From Bradyrhizobium septentrionale (lineage in GTDB: Bacteria; Pseudomonadota; Alphaproteobacteria; Rhizobiales; Xanthobacteraceae): a DNA stretch of 64,000 nt. Under the pieces are notes generated by a model. The model was given only the letters and a program-made list of their open reading frames with translations, searched no databases and was not told the origin of the DNA. Positions 46,195-55,126 of the stretch are shown in pieces (the stretch's first letter is position 1; the number at the start of each line of letters is the position of its first letter). The stretch spans positions 3,118,501 to 3,182,500 of the forward strand of contig NZ_CP088285.1 in the NCBI RefSeq assembly GCF_011516645.4, in the 5' to 3' direction. Both the position numbers and the translations under genes were made by a program.

Positions 46195-46823
46195 CCTGCC
46201 GGATCGTGGTGACCGGCACCGATACCGGGATCGGAAAGACGATCTTCTCCGCGGGCCTCGCCGGCTTCCTCGGCGCGAACTACTGGAAGCCGGTGCAGTC
46301 CGGCCTTGAAGAAGAGACCGATGCGCAGCTGGTGGCGCGGCTCGGCGGTCTTGCGCCCGATCGCATCGTGCCCGAGCGCTACCGGTTGCGAACGCCGGCG
46401 TCGCCGCATCAGTCTGCCGAAATCGACGGCGTACGCATCGATCCGGCCGCGCTCGATTTGCCGGCGACCTGTGACCGGCCGCTGGTGATCGAGGGCGCCG
46501 GCGGGCTGATGGTGCCGCTGAATGACGACACGCTTTATATCGACATCTTCGAGCGATGGCGGCTTCCCGTGGTGCTGTGCGCCCGCAGCGCGCTCGGCAC
46601 CATCAATCACTCGCTGCTGTCGATCGAGGCGCTCCGCAAGCGCCGGATCGATCTTCTCGGCATCGCCTTCATCGGTGACAGCAATCCGGAGAGCGAGCGC
46701 GCCATTTGCGAGATCGGGCAGGTCCGCCGGTTGGGCCGATTGCCCTGGCTTGCGCCGCTTGCGGCCGACACATTGCAGGCCGCGTTTAAGGCGTCGTTCC
46801 AACGCGACGATTTCATTCCATGA
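46191..46823 (+). CDS. bioD: Dethiobiotin synthetase
   Basis: ATP-dependent carboxylase closing the ureido ring of dethiobiotin. P-loop GTDTGIGKT near 8-16, substrate Lys in YWKPVQSG near 36, and [10 protein letters not shown] near 102. Shorter than E. coli BioD but complete at 210 residues. It overlaps both neighbours by 4 nt, indicating tight coupling. Confidence 0.96.
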   Translation: MTCRIVVTGTDTGIGKTIFSAGLAGFLGANYWKPVQSGLEEETDAQLVARLGGLAPDRIVPERYRLRTPASPHQSAEIDGVRIDPAALDLPATCDRPLVIEGAGGLMVPLNDDTLYIDIFERWRLPVVLCARSALGTINHSLLSIEALRKRRIDLLGIAFIGDSNPESERAICEIGQVRRLGRLPWLAPLAADTLQAAFKASFQRDDFIP

Positions 46824-48082
46824 TGCCCTCTCAGAGATCGCCGATCTGGCACCCCTTCACCCAGCACGCGCTGCACGGCCCGATGACGCGAATCGTGCGC
46901 GGCGAAGGCGCCTATCTCTACACCGCGGATGACCGCCGGATCATCGACGCGATCGCATCCTGGTGGGTCGTGACCCACGGCCACTGCCATCCGCATATCG
47001 TGCGGGCGATCCAGAGCCAGGCGGAGCAGCTCAACCAGATCATTTTTGCCGGCCATACCCACGATCCGGCCGAAGCCGTTGCCGCGCAACTCCTGAAGCT
47101 CGCGCCTGATGGGTTAGACTATGTGTTCTTCTCCGACTCTGGCTCGACCAGCGTCGAAGTGGCGCTGAAAATGGCGCTCGGCTATTGGCATAACATCGGC
47201 GTGCCGCGCACGCGCATCGTCGTCATGCAGCACTCCTACCATGGCGACACGGTCGGTACGATGTCGGTCGGCGCGCGCGGCGTGTTCAATGCGGCTTACG
47301 AACCGCTGCTGTTCGACGTCGCCTCGATCCCGTTTCCTGCCGCCGGCCATGAGCAGGCGACGCTCGATGCGCTCGAAGCTGCATGCAGCAACAAAAACGT
47401 GGCCGCGTTCATTGTCGAGCCGCTGATCCTGGGCGCCGGCGGGATGCTGATGTATCCCGCCTGGGCGCTGAAGGAGCTGAAGCGCATCTGCGAAGCCGCT
47501 GGCGTGCTGTTCATCGCCGACGAGGTGATGACCGGCTGGGGCAGGACCGGCACCTTGTTCGCGTGCGAGCAGGCCGACGTCACGCCCGATATCGCCTGCT
47601 ATTCGAAAGGCCTCACGGGCGGGTCGCTGCCGCTCGCGGTGACGCTTTGCCGCGCCGACATCTACGATGCGCATTATTCCAGCGATCGTTCGCGGATGTT
47701 CTTCCATTCGAGTTCCTACACCGCGAACCCGGTCGCCTGCGCCGCGGCGAACGCGAATCTCGAACTCTGGCAACGCGGCGCGCACGAGCGCGTCGCCTCG
47801 GTCGCCGCGATGCAGGAGCGCCTGATTGCACCCTTCCGCGCCGATCCGCGCTTCGAAAATGTCCGCCGCACCGGCACCATCACCGCACTCGACCTCAAGG
47901 CAAACGACGCGGGCTATCTCGCAGGCATTGGCCCAAAACTTCTGGCGTTCTTCGAACGGCGAAACCTGCTGCTGCGGCCGCTCGGCAATACGATCTACGT
48001 GATGCCGCCCTATTGCGTCACCGAGGCGGATCTCAATGAGATCTACGCCGGCATCGGGGCTGCGGCCGATGCGTTGGCCTGA
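46820..48082 (+). CDS. bioA: Adenosylmethionine-8-amino-7-oxononanoate aminotransferase
   Basis: PLP aminotransferase making 7,8-diaminononanoate. WHPFTQH at the N-terminus, [15 protein letters not shown] near 103, [18 protein letters not shown] near 236 and the PLP Lys in YSKGLTGG near 265. It has 420 residues. Its last 108 nt (47975-48082) are repeated in diverged form at 53062-53169, so this 3' end may be involved in an insertion event. Confidence 0.97.
   Translation: MMPSQRSPIWHPFTQHALHGPMTRIVRGEGAYLYTADDRRIIDAIASWWVVTHGHCHPHIVRAIQSQAEQLNQIIFAGHTHDPAEAVAAQLLKLAPDGLDYVFFSDSGSTSVEVALKMALGYWHNIGVPRTRIVVMQHSYHGDTVGTMSVGARGVFNAAYEPLLFDVASIPFPAAGHEQATLDALEAACSNKNVAAFIVEPLILGAGGMLMYPAWALKELKRICEAAGVLFIADEVMTGWGRTGTLFACEQADVTPDIACYSKGLTGGSLPLAVTLCRADIYDAHYSSDRSRMFFHSSSYTANPVACAAANANLELWQRGAHERVASVAAMQERLIAPFRADPRFENVRRTGTITALDLKANDAGYLAGIGPKLLAFFERRNLLLRPLGNTIYVMPPYCVTEADLNEIYAGIGAAADALA
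47975..48082 (+). repeat. bioA 3' end, direct repeat copy 1
   Basis: The last 36 codons of bioA. Gap-free alignment with 53062-53169 gives 95 of 108 identical bases, both ending in the same TTGGCCTGA. Many differences are at third positions. The two copies bound the cassette at 48083-53061. Confidence 0.9.
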
Positions 48083-48259
48083 CGCGTCTTGCGTCTGCAG
48101 TCGCCAACATCAGTGAGATCGCCGCGCACTATCGCGCGTCAGCTTCATCACTGCGCCAAATAGTCGAATTTTCGATTTGAATTGGACGGCGAACCCCTGC
48201 GCGTCATCAATCGATGACCGCAGCATCCGGCTCCCACAAGGCCGGTCAGGGAGGTTTGA

Positions 48260-49669
48260 ATGGCGCGATCCGCCGACATCGACATCAACGCGGGCGCACG
48301 CCTCGACAGGCTGCCGATCTGTGCATTCCACTGGCGCATCCTGGCGCTGATCGGCGCCGGCATGTTCCTCGACGCATTCGACATCTATCTGGCCGGCGGC
48401 GTGCTGGGGACCGTGCTCAAGGAAGGCTGGTCCACGCTCGAGCTCAACGCCGCCTTCGTCTCCGCGACCTTCGTCGGCATGACGATCGGTGCCTGGTTCT
48501 CCGGCATCCTCGGCGACCGCTTCGGCCGCCGCTTCTCCTATCAGATGAACCTCGCGATCTTTGGCCTGGCGTCGATCGCGGCGGCCTTCGCGCCCAACAT
48601 GATTGTCCTGATCGGCCTGCGCTTCGTCATCGGCATCGGCCTCGGCGCGGAGATCGTGGTCGGCTACGCGACCTTGACGGAGTTCGTGCCGGCCGCCTCG
48701 CGCGGGCGTTGGATCGGGCTGCTCGCCGTAATCACCAACTTCTCGCTGTTCGCGTCGTCGATGATCGGCCTGTGGGTGATCCCGACGCTTGGATGGCGCT
48801 ACATGTTCGGCCTCGTCGGCGTCCTCGCGATGGTCGTCTGGATCTTGCGTAAGTCGATGCCGGAATCGCCGCGCTGGCTCGCCGCCAATGGGCGCGCCGA
48901 TGAGGCCGAGAAAATTCTCGCGGCAATCGAGGCGGAGGCCGCGTGCAACGGCGCGCTCGCTCCGGTCGCCGCCGGCGCGACGGAGCAGCAGCCTCCCGGC
49001 CCGGTGTGGCGCCTGTTCCAGCCGCCATATCTCACCCGCACGCTGCTCGGTAGCCTGTTGCACATCGTCGTCGGCTTCAGCCTCTATGGGTTCATCGGCT
49101 GGCTGCCGACCTTCATGGTCAAGGGCGGCCACAGCGTGGTCTCCTCGCTGGGTTACACCACGGTGATGGCGCTGGGCGGGCCGGTCGGATCGCTGATCGG
49201 CCTCATACTGGCGGACCGGCTCGGGCGCCGGCTGTCGATCGTCTGCTCGTCGATCGCGGCAGCGGCGCTCGGTATCGCCTATCCCTATATGCCGGACGGC
49301 GTTGCGCTCGCCGGCGTCGGCTTCCTGCTCGTCACCGCGATCTACGTGATGCTGGCGACAGGGTTTGCGATGCACGTCCCGGAACTCTTCCCGACTCGCT
49401 ACCGGCTGCGCGGCACGGCGATCTGCGCCACGTCCGGACGCATCGCAACCGCGCTGGTTCAATACGTCGTGGTCGCGATCTTCGCCTGGCAAGGCTTGAC
49501 CGGCGTGTTGACGACACTGGCCGGCATCCTTGTCTTCCAGGCCGTGGTCTTTCTCGTGTTCGGGTTCGAGACGAAAGGACGATCGCTGGAGGATGCGTCA
49601 GCGATCGCGGACACTGACGCAGGAAGTCAGCCGTCGATCGCGCGGAGACCGGTGGACATCGGCGCCTAA
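48260..49669 (+). CDS. MFS transporter (metabolite:H+ symporter-like)
   Basis: A 469-residue twelve-helix permease of the sugar/aromatic-acid transporter type: LDAFDIYLAGGVLGTVLKEG in TM1, GDRFGRRFSYQMNL after TM2, LGAEIVVGYATLTEFVPAASRGRW at TM4 to loop, PESPRWLAANGRADEAEKIL in the central loop and ADRLGRRLSIV as the second-half motif. First gene inside the bioA-flanked cassette. Its TAA stop overlaps the convergent LysR stop. Probable importer of the organic acid handled by the adjoining operon. Confidence 0.92.
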   Translation: MARSADIDINAGARLDRLPICAFHWRILALIGAGMFLDAFDIYLAGGVLGTVLKEGWSTLELNAAFVSATFVGMTIGAWFSGILGDRFGRRFSYQMNLAIFGLASIAAAFAPNMIVLIGLRFVIGIGLGAEIVVGYATLTEFVPAASRGRWIGLLAVITNFSLFASSMIGLWVIPTLGWRYMFGLVGVLAMVVWILRKSMPESPRWLAANGRADEAEKILAAIEAEAACNGALAPVAAGATEQQPPGPVWRLFQPPYLTRTLLGSLLHIVVGFSLYGFIGWLPTFMVKGGHSVVSSLGYTTVMALGGPVGSLIGLILADRLGRRLSIVCSSIAAAALGIAYPYMPDGVALAGVGFLLVTAIYVMLATGFAMHVPELFPTRYRLRGTAICATSGRIATALVQYVVVAIFAWQGLTGVLTTLAGILVFQAVVFLVFGFETKGRSLEDASAIADTDAGSQPSIARRPVDIGA

Positions 49670-50568
49670 CCTAGATCGGAGCAGGCCGCCCTGAGCCGGT
49701 CGCGGAGCCAACCGTTGGCATTGCTCTGGTCGTATCTGCGATGCCAGTACAACATCCAGTCGAATGGCGCGGACTCGAACGGCAGGTCCTCCATCCGCAG
49801 TTCGTCGTCCATCAGCACGGCCGCGAGTTGCCGCGGCATCACCGCGAGCAGATCGGTCTTCTTCAGAACATGAGGCACGACGAGCCAATGCGGTACGTTC
49901 AGGGCGATGCGTCTTCGATGGCCACGTTCGGTGAGCACGTCGTCGACGAAGCGAAGATCGGTCGGGCTCATCGAGACCTTCATGTGCTCCTGCGCGATGA
50001 AGCGCTCGAAGGTCAGCCGGCCGTGCTTGATCTCGTGACCGCGCCGCATCAGACAGACCATGCGGTCGCGCAGCAGCGTCTCCGAACGGATCGATGCGGA
50101 GTGATCGAGACCCATGCTGACCGCGACGTCGATCTCGTCCCGCTCCAGCGCATCGATCGTCAGGGCAGGCGACAGATGGATCGTGTTGTAGGAGATCCGC
50201 CCGTCCGCCGGCCGCGCAGCGGCCAGCCTCGGCAGCAGCAGGCAGGCCAGGATGTCCGACATCCTGATCGTGAAGGTGCGCTCGGTCCGGTGTGGGTCGA
50301 AGCCGGCATCGCTCGCCATCACGCGCTCGACCTGGCGAAGCACCTGGCGCAAGGGCTCCGCCAATTCGGTCGCGCGCGGCGTGGGCTGCATCCCGGTCGT
50401 CGTCCGCACCAGCAGTTCGTCCTCGAACATCGCGCGCAACCGGTTGAGCGCATTGCTCATCGCCGGTTGACTGAGGCCGACGCGGTCGGCGGCCTTGGTG
50501 ACGTGACGCTCGGTCAGCAGCGCGTCCAATGCGACGAGCAGGTTGAGGTCGATGGATCGAAGGTTCAT
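49666..50568 (-). CDS. LysR-family regulator (NodD/NahR-like)
   Basis: A 300-residue LTTR starting MNLRSIDLNLLVALDALLTE, the NodD/NahR/PcpR-type N-terminus, with recognition helix LSQPAMSNALNRLRAMFED. The C-terminal co-inducer domain runs from about 90 to 300. An ATG four codons upstream (50578-50580) lies inside the LysR box, so the start at 50568 is preferred. It is divergent from the HAD gene with 96 nt between, the classic arrangement for control of that operon. Confidence 0.92.
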   Translation of the reverse strand: MNLRSIDLNLLVALDALLTERHVTKAADRVGLSQPAMSNALNRLRAMFEDELLVRTTTGMQPTPRATELAEPLRQVLRQVERVMASDAGFDPHRTERTFTIRMSDILACLLLPRLAAARPADGRISYNTIHLSPALTIDALERDEIDVAVSMGLDHSASIRSETLLRDRMVCLMRRGHEIKHGRLTFERFIAQEHMKVSMSPTDLRFVDDVLTERGHRRRIALNVPHWLVVPHVLKKTDLLAVMPRQLAAVLMDDELRMEDLPFESAPFDWMLYWHRRYDQSNANGWLRDRLRAACSDLG

Positions 50569-50574
50569 GTCGTC

Positions 50575-50589
50575 ATTCATACCGTGAAT
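50575..50589. promoter_or_regulatory. LysR-type box
   Basis: Perfect inverted repeat ATTCA (50575-50579), TACCG, TGAAT (50585-50589), containing T-N11-A. It lies in the divergent intergenic region between the LysR gene and the HAD operon. Confidence 0.65.
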
Positions 50590-50664
50590 AGTGAAAGACC
50601 ACAAATCCATTTCATCCATGATGATGTGGCGAGTATCCAGTTGGTCTGAACCAAGGAGGCACCC

Positions 50665-51366
50665 ATGAGCTTTGAGACGATCAAACGCGAAGTGAAGATC
50701 TGCATGTTCGATCAGTACGGCACGGTCGTCGACATGCAGGGCGGCCTGACCAGGATCGCGGCGCCGTTTCTTGAGAAGAAGGGTTGGAAGGGCGATCCGA
50801 ATTCCTTCGTCACGTGGTGGCGCCGCACCCATTTCGAGAATTCGATGATCGATGCGCTGCTGCATCGCGAGCACACGCCCTATCGCGAGATCGGGCACCG
50901 CGCGGTGTCCCACGTGATGGACCGCGCCGGGATCGACCACACGATGGACGATGTGCGCTACCTCGTCGGTGAGATCGAGAAGCTGGTGCCGTTTCCCGAG
51001 GTGCCGGAAGCGCTCGCGCGATTGCAAGCCAAATACAAACTGGTGGTGCTTTCGAACGGCGATCCCGACATGCTCGAGACCGCGAAGGCGTATCACAAGG
51101 TCCCGTTCGATCGCGTGATCTCGGTGTCTGAGGCCAATTCGTTCAAGCCGCATGTCGCGACCTACACCAAGGCGGCCGAGATCATGGGCGTGAAGCCCGA
51201 GCAAGTGCTGTTCGTCGCCAATCATGCCTTCGACTGCATCGGCGCCAAGTCCGCCGGCATGCGGACGGCCTTCATCGACCGGCGCAGCCGCCCGTTCGGC
51301 ATCACGCCGCACCAGCCCGACATCCTGGTGCCGACGATGAAGGACCTCGCCGATGCGATCGTCTGA
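50665..51366 (+). CDS. HAD superfamily hydrolase, haloacid dehalogenase type II-like
   Basis: A 233-residue HAD enzyme. The nucleophile Asp16 is in CMFDQYGTVVD; motif II is LSNGDPDM near 129; the Lys motif is FKPHVATY near 160; motif III is FVANHAFDCIGA near 180. Type II dehalogenases hydrolyse (S)-2-haloacids. Aligning from memory with the studied L-2-haloacid dehalogenase, the positions of Ser175 and Asn177 appear as Ala and His, so dehalogenase activity is uncertain. GGAGG precedes the ATG. First of three overlapping or closely spaced genes. Confidence 0.88.
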   Translation: MSFETIKREVKICMFDQYGTVVDMQGGLTRIAAPFLEKKGWKGDPNSFVTWWRRTHFENSMIDALLHREHTPYREIGHRAVSHVMDRAGIDHTMDDVRYLVGEIEKLVPFPEVPEALARLQAKYKLVVLSNGDPDMLETAKAYHKVPFDRVISVSEANSFKPHVATYTKAAEIMGVKPEQVLFVANHAFDCIGAKSAGMRTAFIDRRSRPFGITPHQPDILVPTMKDLADAIV

Positions 51367-52603
51367 TCGCGAGCCGCTGTCGGGCATCAGGGTCCTCGAC
51401 CTCTGCCGGGTGGTCTCCGGACCCTTCGCCACGATGCAGCTCGGCGATCTCGGCGCCGACATCGTCAAGATCGAGGATCCCAGGCAGGGCGATGAAAGCC
51501 GTCGCTACGGGCCGCCCTTTATCGGCAGTGAGAGTGCGTACTTCCTGTCAGTGAACCGCAACAAGCGAAGTTGCGCCATCGATCTGAAGTCGCCGGCAGG
51601 GCGTGACGCGGCGCTCGAACTTGCCTCCGTGGCGGACGTCGTCATCGAGAACTTCCGCCCGGGTACGCTGGACAAGTGGGGTCTCGGCTTCGACGCGCTG
51701 CGCGCCCGCAAGGGCGACATCATCCTGTGCAGCATCTCGGGGTTCGGCCGCACCGGTGCCGACGCCTTGCGTCCCGGCTACGATTTGATCCTCCAGGGCG
51801 AATCCGGCGTCATGGACATCACCGGCGATCCGGACGGACCGCCGACCAAGGTGGGCACTTCGATCGCCGATCTCGTCACCGGCCTGTACGCATCGCAGTC
51901 GGTGCTGGCCGCCCTGATGAGGAAGAGCCGCACCGGCGAGGGCGGACGGGTTGACGTCTCGATGCTCGACGCCATGGCGTCGCTGCTGACGTTCAACGCC
52001 GGCATGTACTTCGCCTCGGGAGAAAGTCCGAAGCGCAGGGGTAATGTCCATCCGACCATCAGCCCGTACGAGCCGTTCGAGACCAGCGATGGCTGGATCA
52101 ATGTCGGGGTCGCCAACGACAAGTTCTGGACGGCGTTTTGCGACGTCATCGGCCGTCCGGACCTCATCGAAGACGTCAGCTTCGCAACCGCCCCGAAACG
52201 CGCGGCGAGCCGGAACGAACTCGTCGCGATCCTCTCACCGCTCTTCGCCCGCAGGACCCGCGCCGATTGGCTGCAGTCACTCGGCGCAGCGGGCATTCCC
52301 TGCGGTGCGATCAAGTCGGTCGGCGAAGTCTGCGAGACGCCCCAACTCACGCAGCGGGGAATGGTCCAGACCGTCAGCCATCCGGCCGCGGGGGACGTCA
52401 AATTCATCGCCAGGCCAGCGCGGTTCGGCGACGAACCGCCGGCGCCTTCCACGCCGCCGCCGATGCTCGGCGAACATACAAGTGAGGTGCTTGCGGAATG
52501 GCTCGGCTGGACCGACGATCGGCTCGAGAGATTCGCCGTCGAAGGTGCGTTCGGAGAGTTTGGACGGAACTTCGTGCGATCGCCCAGGAAAGCGTCGTCA
52601 TGA
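51353..52603 (+). CDS. CaiB/BaiF-type CoA-transferase (family III)
   Basis: A 416-residue class III CoA-transferase that moves CoA between carboxylic acids. LSGIRVLDLCRVVSGPFATM and LGDLGADIVKIEDP form the N-terminal CoA-binding region; the catalytic Asp is in VGTSIADLVTGLYAS near 168; FSGFGRTG-like SGFGRTGADA lies near 125. It overlaps the HAD gene by 14 nt, so the two are coupled. Donor and acceptor acids are unknown. Confidence 0.93.
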   Translation: MRSSDREPLSGIRVLDLCRVVSGPFATMQLGDLGADIVKIEDPRQGDESRRYGPPFIGSESAYFLSVNRNKRSCAIDLKSPAGRDAALELASVADVVIENFRPGTLDKWGLGFDALRARKGDIILCSISGFGRTGADALRPGYDLILQGESGVMDITGDPDGPPTKVGTSIADLVTGLYASQSVLAALMRKSRTGEGGRVDVSMLDAMASLLTFNAGMYFASGESPKRRGNVHPTISPYEPFETSDGWINVGVANDKFWTAFCDVIGRPDLIEDVSFATAPKRAASRNELVAILSPLFARRTRADWLQSLGAAGIPCGAIKSVGEVCETPQLTQRGMVQTVSHPAAGDVKFIARPARFGDEPPAPSTPPPMLGEHTSEVLAEWLGWTDDRLERFAVEGAFGEFGRNFVRSPRKASS

Positions 52604-52613
52604 GAGCATCGTC

Positions 52614-53036
52614 ATGAGAGATATCGCCGAGCAGATGTTGCGTCGCGCCGTCGAGGATGAGCGGCAGGAATTCGGGTCGTTCTTCCTGTCCCGCTTCTTC
52701 GGCTTGGAGATCGCCTATCAGGGCGAGACGTGCATCGTGTCCTTCGACGTCGAGAGGCCGCTGTTCAACCCGCAAGGGACGCTGCATGGCGGGGTTCTCG
52801 CAACAGCGCTCGACATCTCGATGGGGCATCTCGTCAACCACGTCGCGGGTCCCGGCACCACGCTCGAGATGAAGGTGCAGTATCTCGGCGCTGTCCGCGA
52901 AGGGCGCGTGACCTGTCATGCGAGTTTCCTGAAGAGGGGCCGGAAGACTTTCTTCGTGCAGTCCCAGGCCTCCACCGCGGCCGGCGAGCCGATCGCGCAT
53001 GCCACGTCGACCTGGCAACTGCTGAGCCGAAGCTGA
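52614..53036 (+). CDS. PaaI-like hotdog thioesterase
   Basis: A 140-residue single hotdog domain: NPQGTLHGGVLATALDISMG near 52-71 carries the family's HGG and Asp, with YLGAVREGRVTCHASFLKRG following. PaaI-like proteins hydrolyse acyl-CoA intermediates. It starts 10 nt after the CoA-transferase stop, in a short duplicated stretch (CGTCATGAGAG occurs twice). Third gene of the HAD operon. Confidence 0.9.
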   Translation: MRDIAEQMLRRAVEDERQEFGSFFLSRFFGLEIAYQGETCIVSFDVERPLFNPQGTLHGGVLATALDISMGHLVNHVAGPGTTLEMKVQYLGAVREGRVTCHASFLKRGRKTFFVQSQASTAAGEPIAHATSTWQLLSRS

Positions 53037-53061
53037 GGGGCTTCCGCCGGCTCGCATCGGC

Positions 53062-53169
53062 CAGCCGCTCGGTAATACGATCTACGTGATGCCGCCCTAC
53101 TGCGTCACCGAGGCGGACCTTGAAGTGATCTACGCCGGCATCGGTGACGCTGCCGATGAGTTGGCCTGA
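53062..53169 (+). pseudogene. bioA 3' remnant (direct repeat copy 2)
   Basis: Encodes [18 protein letters not shown] and onward to ELA-stop in register with the end of bioA (95 of 108 bases identical to 47975-48082). Similarity starts abruptly at 53062, 25 nt after the thioesterase stop, so no upstream coding part exists. Third-position differences suggest it came from a bioA allele that had been evolving under selection. Confidence 0.9.
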
Positions 53170-53476
53170 CGGCGCGTTTCGCGCGCGTTGCTGACCAAAT
53201 CACCAATTTGAATGGCGCGCCGCTCCGAACAGAATATCGAACATCTATATCATTGAAATTGCGATACTATTATCGTACGGACGATGCAGCTGCGGCGCTG
53301 CGCCGGCCGCGAAGTTTTGTCCCGCGCTGATGTGAAGTCATGCAATCTCCTGCTAGATTTGCCGCAAACCAGTCAGCTTCGCAGGTCCAGCCCCTTCTGG
53401 AGACAAGTGGAGCGTGGGACGGGACGCATGGGTCACCATCCGCGTTCGTTCATTGTTGAAGGGCCATTCGCAACCG
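53170..53476. other. 307-nt intergenic region
   Basis: AT-richer than its surroundings near 53230-53290 (CATCTATATCATTGAAATTGC). No gene, and no clear terminator or operator recognised. It presumably holds the promoter of the sigma-54 activator gene; an in-frame GTG at 53414 with GGAG before it is an alternative start of that gene. Confidence 0.45.
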
Positions 53477-54919
53477 ATGTCCGATCGCCAGCCCATCGTC
53501 AGCGATCCCGCGACCATCCGCGCACGCGCCATGGAAACGCTGTTTGAGCGCCTGGATGATCTCTGCGAAGGCGCCATCGCGATCGATCGCGACGGGCGCG
53601 TCGTTTACGTCAATGAAAAATATCTTCACTCGCTTCGCCTTGGACACGTTTCCGAGGCGATCGGACGCCCCATCGAGGAGATCATCCCGAACAGTCTGAT
53701 GCGCCGCGTGGCCGACACCGGCGAGCCGATCCTTCTGGATATCATGGAGCTCGGCGGCGAGCAGCTTGTGGTGACGCGCATGCCGATCGAGGACGAGAAC
53801 AGGAACGTCATCGGCGCGATCGGCTTCGTGCTGTTGGACCGTCTCGACAATTTGAAGCCGCTGATTGCGCGGATGGGCCAACTCGAAAGCGACCTCAGGC
53901 TGGCGAAGCGGCAATTGTCGCAACCGCGCAGCGCGCGGTTCACCTTCGATGATTATGTCGGCAAGACCGAGCGTATCGGGCGCGCCAAGGAACTCGCCCG
54001 CCGGGCGGCCCGCCAAAATGTGACGGTTCTGCTGACCGGAGAAACCGGAACCGGCAAGGAGCTGCTGGCGCAGGCCATCCACAACGCTTCGGGGCGCGCC
54101 GAAAAGCCTTTCGTCAGCGTCAATGTCGCCGCTATCCCGGATACGCTGATCGAGTCCGAGTTCTTCGGGACAGTGCCGGGGGCCTATACCGGCGCCGACC
54201 GCAAAGGTCGTGACGGCAAGTTCAGGAGCGCCGATAGCGGCACGCTGTTCCTCGACGAGATCGGTGAAATGCCGCTGCAACTGCAGAGCAAGCTGCTGCG
54301 GGTGTTGCAGGAGCGGGAAATCGAGCCGGTTGGCTCCGACAAGGTCACGAAAGTCGACGTCCGCGTCATCGCTGCGACCAACGTCGACCTGCAGAAGCGT
54401 GTCAACGAAGGCACCTTCCGGGCCGACCTGTTCTACCGCCTCAACGTGCTGACGATCGCGCTGCCGCCGTTGCGCGATTGCGCCGGTGATCTTCCGGAGA
54501 TCTGCGCAAGGCTGTTGGAGGATATTGTCCGTTCCGGTGATTACCTCAACGCCAAGATCACGCCGTCGGGCCTCGCCGCGCTCGCCTGCTATGACTGGCC
54601 CGGAAACGTCCGTGAACTGCGCAATGTGCTGGAGCGCGCGCTTATTCTCAGTGACTCGGGCCGCCTCGCCGGCGACGATTTCGCCCGCATCCTGTCGGTT
54701 GGCGCCGAGGGCAGGGGCGTCGCGCCGCAGGCGGCGGGTGCCGTCGTCCCCTATGCCCAGGCCGAGGCTGCATTCGAGAAGCGGACGCTCGAAGGCGCGC
54801 TCGCGGCCGCCAACGGGCAGATTGCGGAAGCGGCCCGGATGCTGCGTATCTCGCGGGCGACGTTCTACAAGAAGCTCGCCAAGTTCGGACTGGCCGCATC
54901 GGACTCCTCGCCTGTCTGA
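53477..54919 (+). CDS. Sigma-54-dependent activator with PAS sensor domain
   Basis: A 480-residue enhancer-binding protein. PAS domain about 22-125, AAA+ domain from about 157 with Walker A GETGTGKE at 188-195, the sigma-54 loop GAYTGA (usual GAFTGA), Walker B GTLFLDEIGEM, and a Fis-type HTH at the C-terminus (AEAARMLRISRATFYKKLAK). It has no receiver domain, so it senses directly through PAS. A sigma-54 promoter with an upstream inverted repeat lies 120 nt downstream, before the GntP gene, the likely target. Confidence 0.93.
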   Translation: MSDRQPIVSDPATIRARAMETLFERLDDLCEGAIAIDRDGRVVYVNEKYLHSLRLGHVSEAIGRPIEEIIPNSLMRRVADTGEPILLDIMELGGEQLVVTRMPIEDENRNVIGAIGFVLLDRLDNLKPLIARMGQLESDLRLAKRQLSQPRSARFTFDDYVGKTERIGRAKELARRAARQNVTVLLTGETGTGKELLAQAIHNASGRAEKPFVSVNVAAIPDTLIESEFFGTVPGAYTGADRKGRDGKFRSADSGTLFLDEIGEMPLQLQSKLLRVLQEREIEPVGSDKVTKVDVRVIAATNVDLQKRVNEGTFRADLFYRLNVLTIALPPLRDCAGDLPEICARLLEDIVRSGDYLNAKITPSGLAALACYDWPGNVRELRNVLERALILSDSGRLAGDDFARILSVGAEGRGVAPQAAGAVVPYAQAEAAFEKRTLEGALAAANGQIAEAARMLRISRATFYKKLAKFGLAASDSSPV

Positions 54920-54924
54920 CGATC

Positions 54925-54948
54925 GAGACTGAAACTGTCGCGAGTCTC
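54925..54948. promoter_or_regulatory. Candidate upstream activating sequence
   Basis: Inverted repeat GAGACT (54925-54930), 12-nt spacer, AGTCTC (54943-54948), about 90-115 nt upstream of the sigma-54 -24 element, a normal enhancer distance. A second inverted repeat, AGTTG-N5-CAACT, follows at 54953-54967. Confidence 0.45.
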
Positions 54949-55038
54949 GGAAAGTTGACAGGCAACTCCCAGCCCTAATCTCCCGGCTGCCGGTCGAATT
55001 GCCGGAATTTCAAGCATTTTGCACCATCGCGAGGCATC

Positions 55039-55054
55039 TGGCCTGGAGCTTGCT
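55039..55054 (+). promoter_or_regulatory. Sigma-54 (-24/-12) promoter
   Basis: TGGC at 55039-55042 and TTGCT at 55050-55054 with exactly 10 nt between the invariant GG (55040-55041) and GC (55052-55053). Predicted start is about 55065, 62 nt before the GntP ATG. Confidence 0.8.
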
Positions 55055-55126
55055 CTGCTCGCGGGATGACGCATCTCGAATGCGCAAGAAGAGTCCGAAA
55101 AGAACAACACCCCGGGAGAGAAACAG

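Noticed and set aside
48110..49492. 460-codon antisense frame over the MFS gene
   Set aside because: Arg/Asp/Gln/His-rich shadow with no protein-family features.
53041..53169. A new gene starting at the bioA-like segment
   Set aside because: The reading frame has no start or upstream coding; similarity to bioA begins abruptly and ends at the same stop, so it is a remnant.
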